Assembly (NCBI GenBank): GCA_016790225.1
Contig: JAEUOZ010000024.1
Location: 1-48,614, forward strand
From: Rubrivivax sp.
Lineage (GTDB): Bacteria; Pseudomonadota; Gammaproteobacteria; Burkholderiales; Burkholderiaceae
DNA: 48,614 nt
Direction of reading: 5' to 3'
Within the stretch, counting starts at the first letter, position 1; the number at the start of each line of letters is the position of its first letter. The position numbers were made by a program, and so were the translations under genes. Below are positions 17,416 to 26,293 of this stretch, one piece after another. The notes under the pieces were generated by a model. It did no database searches, had not been told where the DNA came from, and worked only from the letters and a program-made list of their open reading frames with translations.

Positions 17416-17691
17416 ATGACCCCTGATTCGCTTGACCGCTTCGACCCCGCCCATGTGGCCGCCTTGCGCGGCTTCTTCCAGCAGCATGTTCCGGCCGCCG
17501 CCCAGCAGGTGCTGAGCGCCGATACCGCCTTGCTGGGCACGGGTCTGCTGGACTCGCTGGCCGTGATCCAGCTGATGGTCTTCCTGGGCGAGACCCTGGG
17601 CGTGGAGATCGGCGACGAGGACTTCACCCCGGAGAACCTGGATACCCTGGGCCACCTGCTGGCCTTCATCCAGCGCAAGTCGGCCGCATGA
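17416..17691 (+). CDS. acyl carrier protein, exosortase-A-cluster type
   Basis: A 91-residue acidic carrier protein with the phosphopantetheine attachment motif GTGLLDSLAVIQLMVFLG (Ser47). It would hold an acyl or aminoacyl group as a thioester after 4'-phosphopantetheine loading. Its stop overlaps the start of the AMP ligase (ATGA), so the two proteins are almost certainly made together. In exosortase-A (XrtA) gene clusters an ACP of this size stands next to the same ligase and decarboxylase families; that comparison is from family knowledge. Confidence 0.9.
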   Translation: MTPDSLDRFDPAHVAALRGFFQQHVPAAAQQVLSADTALLGTGLLDSLAVIQLMVFLGETLGVEIGDEDFTPENLDTLGHLLAFIQRKSAA

Positions 17692-19235
17692 TCCGGCCGT
17701 TTGCCCCGACGCTGCTGCACCAGTTGCTGGACAGCCCGGCCATCCGGGCCGAGGCGGTGGCCATCGTCGATGGCGAGCGACAGTGGACCCATGGCCAGCT
17801 GCGCGCAGAAGTGGAGCGGACCGCCGGGCTGATCCGCCGCGCCGGCGTGCAGCGCGGCGAACGCGTGGCGCTGCTGCTGCCCAAGAGCCTGGAGGAATGT
17901 GCCGGCCTGCTGGCGGCCAGCCGGGCCGATGCCGTCGTGGTGCCGATCAACCCGGTGCTCAAGCCGGCGCAGATCCGCCATGTGCTGGCCGACTGCGAAG
18001 CGCGGCTGCTGCTGACGCGGCGCGAGACGCTGGCCGCCCTGGGCGACGGCCTGCAAGGGCTGGAGCATCTGCAGGTGCTGTGCGTGGAAGAGGCCACCAC
18101 CGAGCTGCCGCCGCCGGTGCCACCAGCCCAGGGCATCGCGGCCGATCTGGCGGCCATCCTCTATACCTCGGGCTCCACGGGTGCGCCCAAGGGCGTGATG
18201 CTCACGCATGGCAACCTGCTGGCGGGCACGCGCATCGTGCGCAGCTACCTGGACATCTCGGCGGCGGATCGCATCCTCAGCGTGCTGCCCTTCAGCTTCG
18301 ACTACGGCTTGAACCAGCTGCTGACGGTGATCGAGCAGGGCGCCCGCATCGTGCTGCTGTCGTTCCAGCTGGGCGACCAGATCGTGCGCCAGCTGGCGCG
18401 TCATGAGATCACCGGGCTGGCCGGCGTGCCCACGGTCTGGGCGCTGCTCACGCGTGCCGCCCCCAGCCTGCCGCGCACGCCGCTGCCGCATCTGCGCTAC
18501 ATCACCAACAGCGGCGGTGCGGTGCCGGAGGCCACCGTGCGGCGCCTGCGCGAGCTGCTGCCGCAGACGCAGATCTTTCTCATGTATGGCCTCACCGAAG
18601 CCTTCCGCTCGACCTTCCTGCCGCCACAGGAAGTGGATCGCCGACCCACGTCCATCGGCAAGGCCATCCCGGAGTGCGAGGTCTTCGTCGTCAACGCGCT
18701 GGGGCAGCGCGCCGCACCCGGTGAACCCGGCACGCTGGTGCACCGCGGCCCGACGGTCTCGATGGGCTACTGGCGGCGCCCGGATGACACCGCGCGGGTG
18801 CTGCGCCCGAATCCGCTGCGCCCGGCCACCGAAGGCGGCGAGACGGTCTGCTGGTCCGGCGATCTGGTGACCACGGACGAGGAAGGTTTCCTGTATTTCG
18901 TGGGCCGCCAGGACGCGATGATCAAGTCCGCCGGTTACCGCATCAGCCCGAGCGAGGTGGAAGACCAGCTGATGAGCAGCGGCGCCTTCCGCCAGGTGGC
19001 GGTGATCGGCCTGCCCGACGAATGGGTCGGCCAGCGCGTCTGCGCCGTGGCCGTCGCCTCGGGCCAGGGGCCCGGCGTGGCCGAGGTCCTGGCACAGGCG
19101 GCGCAGCAACTGCCGGCGCACATGCTGCCGTCACGCATCGATCTCGTGGACGAGCTGCCTACCACGCCCAACGGCAAGGTGGACTACAAGCAGCTGGTGG
19201 CCCAGCGCAGCGGCACGGGCGAGGCCTTGAGATGA
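17688..19235 (+). CDS. AMP-forming acyl ligase, exosortase-A-associated family
   Basis: A 515-residue ANL adenylating enzyme. Core motifs: TSGSTGAPKG (160-169), the MYGLTEAFRSTFLPP segment, WSGDLVTTDEEGFLYFVGR, MIKSAGYRISPSEVEDQL, and K497 in TPNGKVDYKQL. The layout and context match the exosortase-A-system-associated acyl-CoA ligase family (TIGR03098 as I recall it). It most likely activates an acid or amino acid and loads the adjacent ACP. The gene overlaps the ACP gene by 4 bases and is 58 bases upstream of the decarboxylase. The true substrate is unknown; D-alanine-ligase-like loading is one model. Confidence 0.88.
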   Translation: MIRPFAPTLLHQLLDSPAIRAEAVAIVDGERQWTHGQLRAEVERTAGLIRRAGVQRGERVALLLPKSLEECAGLLAASRADAVVVPINPVLKPAQIRHVLADCEARLLLTRRETLAALGDGLQGLEHLQVLCVEEATTELPPPVPPAQGIAADLAAILYTSGSTGAPKGVMLTHGNLLAGTRIVRSYLDISAADRILSVLPFSFDYGLNQLLTVIEQGARIVLLSFQLGDQIVRQLARHEITGLAGVPTVWALLTRAAPSLPRTPLPHLRYITNSGGAVPEATVRRLRELLPQTQIFLMYGLTEAFRSTFLPPQEVDRRPTSIGKAIPECEVFVVNALGQRAAPGEPGTLVHRGPTVSMGYWRRPDDTARVLRPNPLRPATEGGETVCWSGDLVTTDEEGFLYFVGRQDAMIKSAGYRISPSEVEDQLMSSGAFRQVAVIGLPDEWVGQRVCAVAVASGQGPGVAEVLAQAAQQLPAHMLPSRIDLVDELPTTPNGKVDYKQLVAQRSGTGEALR

Positions 19236-19293
19236 GCGCGCCGGGCCGTTCCCAAGCGCTCATCCCGCAGTGCGCAGCACGGAGGGCTGTCCA

Positions 19294-20664
19294 ATGAACG
19301 CGCCGACCGAGCCCGGGGCGGCCGGCACGACGGCCTCGCTGCCGGCACTGCCCGCGTTGACGCAGCAGCTGCTGGCGGAGGGCTTCGCCGTCCACGAGGG
19401 CGAGCTGCACATCGGCGGGCTTGGCGTGCGCGCGCTGGCCGCGCTTGGCACGCCGCTGTATGTGATGGATCAGCGGCTGCTGGAGGCCCGCTACCGGCAG
19501 CTGCAGCAGGTGCTGGAGGGCTTTGCCGAGGTCTTCTATTCGATCAAGGCCAACCCGCAGCCGGCCGTGGCAGCGGCCTTCGTGCGCCTGGGCGCCGGAC
19601 TGGAAATCGCCTCCGGCGGCGAGTTCCACCTTGCGCTGGCCGCCGGCTGCGCGCCGCAGCGCATGCTCTTTGCCGGGCCGGGCAAGGGCCAGGCCGAGCT
19701 GGAGCTGGCCATGGCCGGCGGCATCGGCGAAGTCCACCTGGAAAGTTTCGAGGAGATCGAGCTCTGCGGCGCCATCGCCCGCCAGCTGGGCCGCCCGCAA
19801 GCGGTGGCGCTGCGCATCAACCCCGCTGCGGCCGCGCAGGGTGGCGCGATGCGCATGGGCGGCAAGCCCGCCGCCTTCGGCTTTGACGAAGAGCAGATGG
19901 GGCAGGCCGTCGCGGCCGTGCAGGCGCAGCCGGGCCTGCTGCTGGAAGGCATCCATCTCTTTGCCGGCACGCAAGTGCTGCAGGCGGAGGTGCTGGGCCA
20001 GCAGTGGCGCATCGGCCTGGATCTGGCGCGGCAGCTCGCGCAGCGTCTGGGCCACCCGCTGCAGCGCATCGATCTGGGCGGCGGCCTGGGCATCCCCTAC
20101 CACGCCGGGCAGGCGACGCTGGATCTGGCGGCCCTGCGCGGACTCGCCCAGGAACTGGCCCAAAGCCAGCGCCAGGATCCCTGGCTGGCGCCGTCCCGCG
20201 TGCTGGTCGAGCCCGGGCGCTGGCTCAGCGGGCCGGCAGGCGTCTACCTGATGCGCGTGCGTGCGGTGAAGGAATCCCGCGGCCAGCGCTTCGTCATCTG
20301 CGATGGCGGCATGCATCACCACCTGGCGGCGTCCGGCAACCTGGGCCAGGTGATCAAGCAGGACTATCCGCTGCTGGCCGCGACCCAGCTGTGGCCCGAT
20401 CTGCCGCTGAGCCCGGCCCAGGTGGTCGGCCCGCTCTGCACGCCGCTGGACACCCTGGGCCGACAGACGGCGCTGCCACCCGTGCAGGCCGGTGACCTGA
20501 TCGCCGTGCTGCAATCGGGTGCCTACGGCCTCAGCGCCAGCCCCACCGGCTTCCTGAGCCACCCGATGCCGGCCGAAGTGATGGTCTGTGAAGGCGAACC
20601 GCGTGTGCTGCGCGCCGCGGGTCAGTTTGCGGCGCCGCTGGTCAATCTGGCGGCTGTGGGCTGA
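19294..20664 (+). CDS. PLP-dependent decarboxylase, exosortase-A-associated family
   Basis: A 456-residue fold-type III decarboxylase related to diaminopimelate/ornithine decarboxylases. The PLP lysine is K85 in FYSIKANPQPAV; the phosphate-binding glycine loop is IDLGGGLGIPY; the subunit-crossing catalytic Cys382 lies in GPLCTPLDTLG; and EPGRWLSGPAGVYL is the usual substrate-side motif. The start at ATG 19294 is preceded by GGAGG with about 8 bases spacing; the longer GTG frame at 19270 is not needed. Together with the upstream ACP and ligase it matches the exosortase-A set (TIGR03099 type). Inferred role: decarboxylation of an amino acid, perhaps while carrier-bound, to give an amine. Confidence 0.9.
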   Translation: MNAPTEPGAAGTTASLPALPALTQQLLAEGFAVHEGELHIGGLGVRALAALGTPLYVMDQRLLEARYRQLQQVLEGFAEVFYSIKANPQPAVAAAFVRLGAGLEIASGGEFHLALAAGCAPQRMLFAGPGKGQAELELAMAGGIGEVHLESFEEIELCGAIARQLGRPQAVALRINPAAAAQGGAMRMGGKPAAFGFDEEQMGQAVAAVQAQPGLLLEGIHLFAGTQVLQAEVLGQQWRIGLDLARQLAQRLGHPLQRIDLGGGLGIPYHAGQATLDLAALRGLAQELAQSQRQDPWLAPSRVLVEPGRWLSGPAGVYLMRVRAVKESRGQRFVICDGGMHHHLAASGNLGQVIKQDYPLLAATQLWPDLPLSPAQVVGPLCTPLDTLGRQTALPPVQAGDLIAVLQSGAYGLSASPTGFLSHPMPAEVMVCEGEPRVLRAAGQFAAPLVNLAAVG

Positions 20665-20678
20665 CGGCTTCTCAGCCC
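20658..20678. terminator. possible bidirectional hairpin between convergent genes
   Basis: GGGCTGA (20658-20664, covering the decarboxylase stop) can pair with TCAGCCC (20672-20678) around a 7-base loop. The arginase gene ends 30 bases further on the other strand. There is no U-tract, so termination strength is uncertain. Confidence 0.3.
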
Positions 20679-20707
20679 CGCCCTGGCACATCGCCCGTCA
20701 GAGAGCC

Positions 20708-21661
20708 TCAGCCCGTCACGCGCATCAGGGTGCTCTTGCCGAAGAGGCTCTCTATCAGGTCCACGGCCAGCAGGGCGGTCTTGTTGCGCACGTCCAGCGC
20801 CGGGTTCAGCTCCATCACGTCCAGGCTGGCCAGGCGGCCGCAGTCGGCAATCATTTCCATGCACAGCTGGGCCTCGCGGTAGGTTGGGCCGCCGGGTACG
20901 GTCGTGCCCACGCCCGGCGCGATCTCCGGGTCGAGGAAGTCCACGTCAAAGCTCACGTGCAGGTGCGTCTGGCTGTCCAGCGTGGCCAGGGCCAGTTCCA
21001 TGGTCGTTCGCATGCCCATCTCGTCGATGTAGCGCATGTCGAAGACTTCCAGACCCTGCTCGTGCACGAAGCGCTTCTCGCCGGGATCGACGCTGCGTAT
21101 GCCGATCTGGCGCACGCAGCGGGCCGCGATGGCAGGAACGGTGCCGCCGATGGAGATCAGTTCCTGCGGGCCGTGGCCACACAGGCAGGCCACCGGCATG
21201 CCATGGATGTTGCCGCTGGGGGTGAGGGCGCTGGTATTGAAATCCGCATGGGCGTCCAGCCACAGCACACGCAGCTTCTTGCCCACGTCGCGGCAGTGGC
21301 GGGCCACGGCGCTGATCGAGCCGATGCCCAGGCAGTGGTCGCCCCCCAGCAGCACGGGCAGGCGGCCCAGGCGCAGCTCGGCCAGCACGGCTTCATGCAC
21401 GGCCTGGTTCCAGGCCGTCACTTCGGCCAGGTGGCGGTAGCCTTCCACCGGCGGCAGCCAGGGGTTGGCGGGGCCCGCGAGGTTGCCGCGGTCTTCCACC
21501 TGCACGCCATGGCCTTCCAGGGCCGCTTGCAGCCCGGCCACGCGCAGGGCTTCGGGGCCCATGCTGGCGCCACGCGCGCCGGCGCCGATGTCGGTGGGCG
21601 CGCCGATCAGGGAAACAGCGGGGCTCATGGACTGTGTGGGCTCAGGTCGGGAGTCGGGCAT
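20708..21661 (-). CDS. rocF: arginase (ureohydrolase family)
   Basis: This enzyme hydrolyses L-arginine to L-ornithine and urea, using a binuclear Mn site. All metal-binding motifs of the ureohydrolase fold are present: GGDHCLGIGS, DAHADFNT, HGMP and SFDVDFLDP. The substrate-side segment NTSALTPSGNIHG is arginase-like rather than agmatinase-like. The length is 317 residues from the ATG at 21661, which overlaps the LOG gene stop (TGATG); a second ATG at 21628 (MSPAVSLIGAP) is an equally good start by family comparison. The overlap suggests co-translation with the LOG protein. Agmatinase or formiminoglutamase are less likely alternatives. Confidence 0.92.
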   Translation of the reverse strand: MPDSRPEPTQSMSPAVSLIGAPTDIGAGARGASMGPEALRVAGLQAALEGHGVQVEDRGNLAGPANPWLPPVEGYRHLAEVTAWNQAVHEAVLAELRLGRLPVLLGGDHCLGIGSISAVARHCRDVGKKLRVLWLDAHADFNTSALTPSGNIHGMPVACLCGHGPQELISIGGTVPAIAARCVRQIGIRSVDPGEKRFVHEQGLEVFDMRYIDEMGMRTTMELALATLDSQTHLHVSFDVDFLDPEIAPGVGTTVPGGPTYREAQLCMEMIADCGRLASLDVMELNPALDVRNKTALLAVDLIESLFGKSTLMRVTG

Positions 21662-22563
21662 CAGACATCGTCGGCGAACTCGCCGGTGGTGGTGTCCGGC
21701 AGATCAAAACCGTAGTGCGCTTCCAGGTGCGCCCAGGCTTCTTCGGCCGATTCGACATAGTGGAAGAGCGAGAGATCCTGCGGCGAGATCATGCCGGTAT
21801 CCACCAGGTGCTGCACGTTGAGCAGCTTTTCCCAGAAGGCGCGCCCGAACAGCAGGATGGGGCGGCGGCGCACCTTGCCCGTCTGCTGCAGCGTCATCAC
21901 CTCGAAGAGTTCATCCAGCGTGCCGAAGCCGCCCGGGAAGCACACCAGCGCGATGCTGCGCATCAGGAAGTGCATCTTGCGCAGTGCGAAGTAGTGGAAC
22001 TGGAAGCACAGTTCGGGCGTGATGTAGGGATTGGGCGCCTGCTCGTGCGGCAGCACGATATTCAGCCCGATGCTCTTGCCGCCGCTTTCGAAGGCGCCGC
22101 GATTGCCCGCTTCCATGATGCCGGGGCCGCCGCCGGTGACCACCACGACCGGCGTGTCGTGGTGCCGCGTGTGTTCGGTGACCAGCGCGGCAAAGCGGCG
22201 TGCCTCGTCGTAGTAGGCGCTCATCTGCAGCGCCATCTCTGCACGCTTCACCGCAGCCTCATCGGTGCCCTGGCGGGCCAGTGCCAGGCGTTCGCGCGCG
22301 AGCGCGGGCTCCGGGATGCGCGCACTGCCGAAGATGACGATCGTGGAGGTGATGCCCAGCTGCTGCTGGATCAGTTCCGGCTTGAGCAGCTCCAGCTGCA
22401 TGCGCACCGGGCGCAGCTCTTCGCGCAGCAGGAACTCGGTGTCGGCAAAGGCCAGGCGGTAGGCGCTGCGCGGGCCGTCGTAGCGGCCGCTGGGTTGCGC
22501 GACGGCCGCTTCCTGTTCGGCGCTGGGAAAGTTGCGGGCGGTGAGCTCGGTGCGCTTGTCCAT
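21661..22563 (-). CDS. LOG family protein (TIGR00730, nucleotide 5'-monophosphate phosphoribohydrolase-like)
   Basis: A 300-residue LOG/lysine-decarboxylase-like protein. The two family signatures are clear: GGGPGIMEAGNRGA (which replaces a normal Rossmann loop) and PGGFGTLDELFEVMTLQQTGK, the PGGxGTxxE motif that forms the active site of LOG enzymes cleaving ribose 5-phosphate from nucleotide monophosphates or cytokinin ribotides. An N-terminal extension of about 80 residues precedes the core, as in the longer bacterial subclass. These proteins are often mislabelled lysine decarboxylases; no PLP site is present. The stop overlaps the arginase start. The cellular substrate is unknown. Confidence 0.9.
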   Translation of the reverse strand: MDKRTELTARNFPSAEQEAAVAQPSGRYDGPRSAYRLAFADTEFLLREELRPVRMQLELLKPELIQQQLGITSTIVIFGSARIPEPALARERLALARQGTDEAAVKRAEMALQMSAYYDEARRFAALVTEHTRHHDTPVVVVTGGGPGIMEAGNRGAFESGGKSIGLNIVLPHEQAPNPYITPELCFQFHYFALRKMHFLMRSIALVCFPGGFGTLDELFEVMTLQQTGKVRRRPILLFGRAFWEKLLNVQHLVDTGMISPQDLSLFHYVESAEEAWAHLEAHYGFDLPDTTTGEFADDV

Positions 22564-22581
22564 GGCGGGTCCTTGATGGCT

Positions 22582-23334
22582 TCAGGCGTGCGTGCCGCAC
22601 ACCGGGCAATCCGGCTGCCGGGGCAGGCGGACCTCGTTCCACTCCATCGCGCGGGCATCGAGCATCAGCAGGCGACCGGCCAGCGAGCGGCCGACGCCCG
22701 CGATCAGTTTCAGCGCCTCGGCCGCCTGCATCGTGCCGATGATGCCCACCAGCGGTGCAAACACGCCCATGGTCGCGCAGCGCGTTTCCTCGAAAGTGGC
22801 TTGCGGCGGAAAGACGCAGGCGTAGCAGGGCGTCGCGTCCTGTCGCACATCGAAGACCGAGATCTGCCCGTCGAAGCCGATCGCGGCGCCGGACACCAGC
22901 GGCTTGCGCTGGCGCACGCAGGCCGCATTCACGCTGTGCCGCGTGACGAAGTTGTCGCTGCAGTCCAGCACCACGTCGGCCTCGGCCACCAGGCGTTCCA
23001 GCAGCGCGTCATCGGCGCGCTGGACCAGCGGCAGCACCCGCACATCCGGGTTGATGGCCGCGATGCTGCGCGCCGCTGACAGGGCTTTCGGCTGGCCGAT
23101 GCGCTCGGTGTTGTGCGCGATCTGGCGCTGCAGGTTGGTCAGGTCGACCGTGTCGTGATCGACGATCGTGATCGTGCCCATGCCGGCGGTGCCGAGGTAC
23201 AGCGCGACCGGCGAGCCCAGGCCGCCGGCGCCGATCACCAGGGCGTGCGCGCGCGCGAGCCGTTCCTGGCCTTCGACGCCGATCTCGTCGAGCAGGATGT
23301 GGCGGGAGTAGCGCAGCAGTTGTTCGTCGGTCAT
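22582..23334 (-). CDS. moeB: MoeB/ThiF/HesA-type E1-like adenylyltransferase
   Basis: A 250-residue E1-like enzyme (start at ATG 23334, MTDEQLLRYSRHILLDEIG). It has the nucleotide loop GAGGLGSPVALYL, the activating Asp in TIVDHDTVDLTNLQRQ, the catalytic CSDNFVTRHSVN region, and two zinc cysteine pairs, CYACVFP and CPVCG. Members adenylate the C-terminal Gly-Gly of MoaD or ThiS for molybdopterin or thiamine sulfur transfer. MoeB and ThiF cannot be separated from this sequence alone, and no moaD or thiS lies nearby. It is 18 bases upstream of the LOG gene on the same strand. Confidence 0.9.
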   Translation of the reverse strand: MTDEQLLRYSRHILLDEIGVEGQERLARAHALVIGAGGLGSPVALYLGTAGMGTITIVDHDTVDLTNLQRQIAHNTERIGQPKALSAARSIAAINPDVRVLPLVQRADDALLERLVAEADVVLDCSDNFVTRHSVNAACVRQRKPLVSGAAIGFDGQISVFDVRQDATPCYACVFPPQATFEETRCATMGVFAPLVGIIGTMQAAEALKLIAGVGRSLAGRLLMLDARAMEWNEVRLPRQPDCPVCGTHA

Positions 23335-23509
23335 GGTCTGTGGCAGGGGCCGTGCGGGCCTGCGGCCGAAGGGCACTCGGGCAGCACGTCAGCCCGCCGC
23401 CGGCTGACGCTGCGCGCGGGCAGAAAGCCGCCCCAGGGCCCCCAAACGACGGCGGGGCCCCGAAGGCCCCGCCAGTGTCGCACCGCACGAATGCCGTGCC
23501 GACGGTGGT

Positions 23510-24964
23510 TTACTCCGTCTTCGCCTCGGCCTTGCGCTCCACGGCGGTCTTGCTCACCACCACCGGCTTGCCGCGCAGCTGGTTCAGCGCCTGCTGCAAC
23601 GGGAAGTCTTCGGCGCTGCCGAATTCGGGCAGAGGCTTCAGCGTGTCACGCTGCCTGGCCAACTGTTCTTCGAGCTTCTTGCGCTCTTCGGCGCGCTGCT
23701 TCTCGCGTTCGGTGTCCTTCTTCTCGTCAGCGCCCGCGAGGTGCTTTTCGAGATCAGCCTCGCGCATGCGCAGCGCGGCAAAGATGTTGCCTTCGGCGGT
23801 TTCATCGAGCCAGATGTCCGGCACGATGCCCTTGGCCTGGATCGAACGGCCGGCGGGCGTGTAGTAGCGCGCGGTGGTGATCTTCAGCGCCGCGCCCGGG
23901 CAATCTTCAAGGCGGTACTGGCCTGCCAGGCAGCGCACCGTCTGCACCGAGCCCTTGCCGAAGGTCTGCGCGCCCATGATGGTGGCGCGCTTGTGATCCT
24001 GCAGCGCGCCGGCGACGATTTCGCTGGCCGAGGCCGAGCCTTCGTTGACCAGCACCACCAGGGGCACGGACTTCAGCGCCGCCGGCAGGCGCCGGATGGG
24101 ATCGGCGCCGCGGCGCGCGTAGTACTCCGGCGAGGCCTTGAACAGCGCCTTGGCGTCGGTCAGCTGGCCGTTCGTGCTGACCACCGGCACATCGGCCGGC
24201 AGGAAGGCCGCGCTGATGGCGATGGAGGCATCCAGCAGGCCGCCCGGATCGTTGCGCAGATCCAGCACCAGGCCCTTCAGGTTGGGATCGGCCTTGTAGA
24301 TTTCCTCGACCTTGCGGGCAAAGTCATCGACCGTGCGGTCCTGGAACTGGCTCACGCGGATCCAGGCGTAGCCGGGTTCCACCACGCGGGCGCGCACGCT
24401 CTGCACCCGGATCTCTTCGCGCGTGATGGTGATCGGGAAGGCGCGGTTCTCCGATTTGCGGAAGACCTGCAGCGAAACCTTGGTGTTCGGCTCGCCGCGC
24501 ATGCGCTTGACGGCCTCGTCCATCGTGAGGCCCTTGACGGCCGTCTCGTCGATGCGGGTGATCAGATCGCCGGCCTTGATGCCGGCACGGAAGGCGGGCG
24601 AGCCTTCGATGGGCGAGACGACCTTGACCACGCCGTCTTCCATGCCGATCTCGATGCCCACGCCGACAAACTTGCCGGTGGTGCCTTCGCGGAAGCTCTT
24701 GAGCGTCTTCTTGTCGAGATACTGCGAATGCGGATCGAGCCCGGAGACCATGCCGCTGATGGCGTCGGAGATCAGCTTCTTCTCGTCCACCGGCTCGACA
24801 TAGTCGCTCTTGACGATGCCGTAGACCGCAGCCAGCTGCTGCAGCTCTTCCAGGGGTAACGGCGAAACGGATCGCTGGGCGATCGCCTGGACCTGCATCG
24901 TGGCCAATGCGCCGGCGACGGCACCGAGTGCAAGAACTCCGACGATCTTCAACTTCGCGCCCAT
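23510..24964 (-). CDS. ctpA: S41 C-terminal processing protease with PDZ domain
   Basis: A 484-residue periplasmic serine protease that trims or degrades envelope proteins from their C-termini. The start at ATG 24964 is supported by AGGAG six bases upstream, and gives an N-terminal signal/anchor MGAKLKIVGVLALGAVAGAL. Then come the DYVEPVDEKKL segment, a PDZ domain (GVGIEIGMEDGVVKVVSPIE to about KRMRGEPNTKV), and the S41 core with the Ser in NEGSASASEIVAGAL and the Lys in TFGKGSVQTV. The C-terminus is a charged Lys/Glu coiled segment. Two cysteines (VRCLAGQYRLEDC) sit after the catalytic Lys. Confidence 0.94.
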   Translation of the reverse strand: MGAKLKIVGVLALGAVAGALATMQVQAIAQRSVSPLPLEELQQLAAVYGIVKSDYVEPVDEKKLISDAISGMVSGLDPHSQYLDKKTLKSFREGTTGKFVGVGIEIGMEDGVVKVVSPIEGSPAFRAGIKAGDLITRIDETAVKGLTMDEAVKRMRGEPNTKVSLQVFRKSENRAFPITITREEIRVQSVRARVVEPGYAWIRVSQFQDRTVDDFARKVEEIYKADPNLKGLVLDLRNDPGGLLDASIAISAAFLPADVPVVSTNGQLTDAKALFKASPEYYARRGADPIRRLPAALKSVPLVVLVNEGSASASEIVAGALQDHKRATIMGAQTFGKGSVQTVRCLAGQYRLEDCPGAALKITTARYYTPAGRSIQAKGIVPDIWLDETAEGNIFAALRMREADLEKHLAGADEKKDTEREKQRAEERKKLEEQLARQRDTLKPLPEFGSAEDFPLQQALNQLRGKPVVVSKTAVERKAEAKTE

Positions 24965-25098
24965 GTGCGCTCCTGAAACAGCTGTCCGCCGCGGGTGACG
25001 GAAGTTAGTCGAGTATAGAACCGCAAGCCCTTGGAGCGTGCGCCGTGGTAAAGAGTTGCATCGGCCGCCGAGGACTTCGGACGCACCGCGCCGCCCCT

Positions 25099-26184
25099 TC
25101 AAACCGGGGATTCGCGGCGGAAAGTCACCACATGGTCGACCTGGGCGCGGATGCCGATGCTTTCGCCGATCTGGTGATCGTGGTGCGAAGGCACGTGCGC
25201 CATCACCTGCTGGCCGCTGTCCAGGCGCAGCGTGTAGAGGAACTCCGAGCCGCGGAAGGCCTTGCGCTCGATGCGCGCCTTCACCGGGCTGTCGTCGTCG
25301 TGCACGATGTCGTCGGCGCGCAGCAGCACATCGCAGTGGCCGTCCGGGAAGGCTTCTGGCAGCGGGCACTCGGCCGGATCGTCCAGTTCGCCGACCGGCG
25401 TGTGCACGCAGGGGCCATGGGCGCAGGAAACGATCTGCGCCGGGGCAAAGACGCCGTGGCCGATGAACTGCGCGACGAAGCGTGTGGCCGGCCGGTGGTA
25501 CAGCTCATAGGCGCTGTCCCATTGCTCCAGGCGGCCGCGCTGCATCACGCCGATGGTGTCGCCCAGCGCAAAGGCCTCCAGCTGGTCGTGCGTGACGACC
25601 AGCGCGGTCGCGCCGTGGGCCTTGAGGATCTGGCGCACGTCGTGCGCCAGGCGCTCGCGCAGATCCACATCCAGGCTGGAAAACGGCTCGTCCAGCAGCA
25701 GCAGGCGCGGCGCCGGGGCCAGGGCGCGGGCCAGCGCCACGCGCTGCTGCTGCCCGCCGGAGACCTGGTGCGGCAGGCGCTTGGCCGCGTGCGCCAGGCC
25801 CACCAGTTCCAGCATCTGCTGCACGCGATCCGCGCGTTCGCCGCGAGGGAGGCGCTCGATGCCGAAGGCGACGTTGTCGGCCAGGCTCAGGTGCGGAAAC
25901 AGCGCGTAGTCCTGAAACACCATGCCGATGCGGCGTTGCTCGGCCGCGACATGCACGCGGCTGAGCGGATCGCTCAGGACCGTGCCTCCCATCAGGAGGC
26001 GGCCGTCGAACAGCCGTTCCAGCCCGGCCACGGCGCGCAGCAACGAGGTCTTGCCGCAGCCCGACGGACCGATCAGCACCCCGATCTGGCCGGCCGGCAG
26101 AGAGAACGTGACCCGATCGACGGCGGGCTGGTCCTTGGGGCTTCGGGCGTAGCGAACGCTGGCGTTTTCGACCTGCAGGAACAT
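25099..26184 (-). CDS. fbpC: ferric-iron-type ABC transporter ATP-binding protein
   Basis: A 361-residue importer ATPase. Walker A is GPSGCGKTS, the Q-loop VFQDYALFPHLSL, the signature VSGGQQQRVALARAL, Walker B LLLLDEPFSSLD and the switch VVTHDQ. A TOBE-like regulatory region of about 120 residues follows (DVLLRADDIVHDDD, then FLYTLRLDSGQQVMAHV). The start chosen is ATG 26184 (MFLQVENASVRY); longer frames would run into the divergent permease gene. The iron assignment rests on the neighbour, a fused two-domain permease, and on a Fur-box-like site in the shared promoter; a polyamine or thiamine transporter is the alternative. No periplasmic binding protein gene is in the window. Confidence 0.85.
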   Translation of the reverse strand: MFLQVENASVRYARSPKDQPAVDRVTFSLPAGQIGVLIGPSGCGKTSLLRAVAGLERLFDGRLLMGGTVLSDPLSRVHVAAEQRRIGMVFQDYALFPHLSLADNVAFGIERLPRGERADRVQQMLELVGLAHAAKRLPHQVSGGQQQRVALARALAPAPRLLLLDEPFSSLDVDLRERLAHDVRQILKAHGATALVVTHDQLEAFALGDTIGVMQRGRLEQWDSAYELYHRPATRFVAQFIGHGVFAPAQIVSCAHGPCVHTPVGELDDPAECPLPEAFPDGHCDVLLRADDIVHDDDSPVKARIERKAFRGSEFLYTLRLDSGQQVMAHVPSHHDHQIGESIGIRAQVDHVVTFRRESPV

Positions 26185-26210
26185 GCCTCTATGATAGTCG
26201 CGCCCATGCA

Positions 26211-26229
26211 AATGCAACTCGTTCTCATT
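26211..26229. promoter_or_regulatory. Fur-box-like operator in the divergent promoter
   Basis: AATGCAACTCGTTCTCATT matches the 19-base Fur consensus AATGAGAATGATTCTCATT at 14 positions, including the complete right half. It lies between the starts of the ATPase (26184) and the permease (26294), so one Fur dimer could repress both directions under iron excess. No other operator was sought by computation. Confidence 0.6.
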
Positions 26230-26278
26230 GACATGGGTCAACGCGAACAGGGCGAAGGCCAGGGACAACCGGGCGGCG

Positions 26279-26285
26279 AAGGAGG
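26279..26285 (+). promoter_or_regulatory. strong ribosome binding site that fixes a GTG start
   Basis: AAGGAGG is a near-perfect Shine-Dalgarno placed 8 bases before GTG 26294. It decides the permease start against the upstream TTG (26228) and the downstream ATG (26309). Confidence 0.8.
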
Positions 26286-26293
26286 CCGCCAGC

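Noticed and set aside
21661..22563. Lysine decarboxylase
   Set aside because: Old database label for this family; the PGGxGTxxE motif and lack of a PLP site identify a LOG protein.
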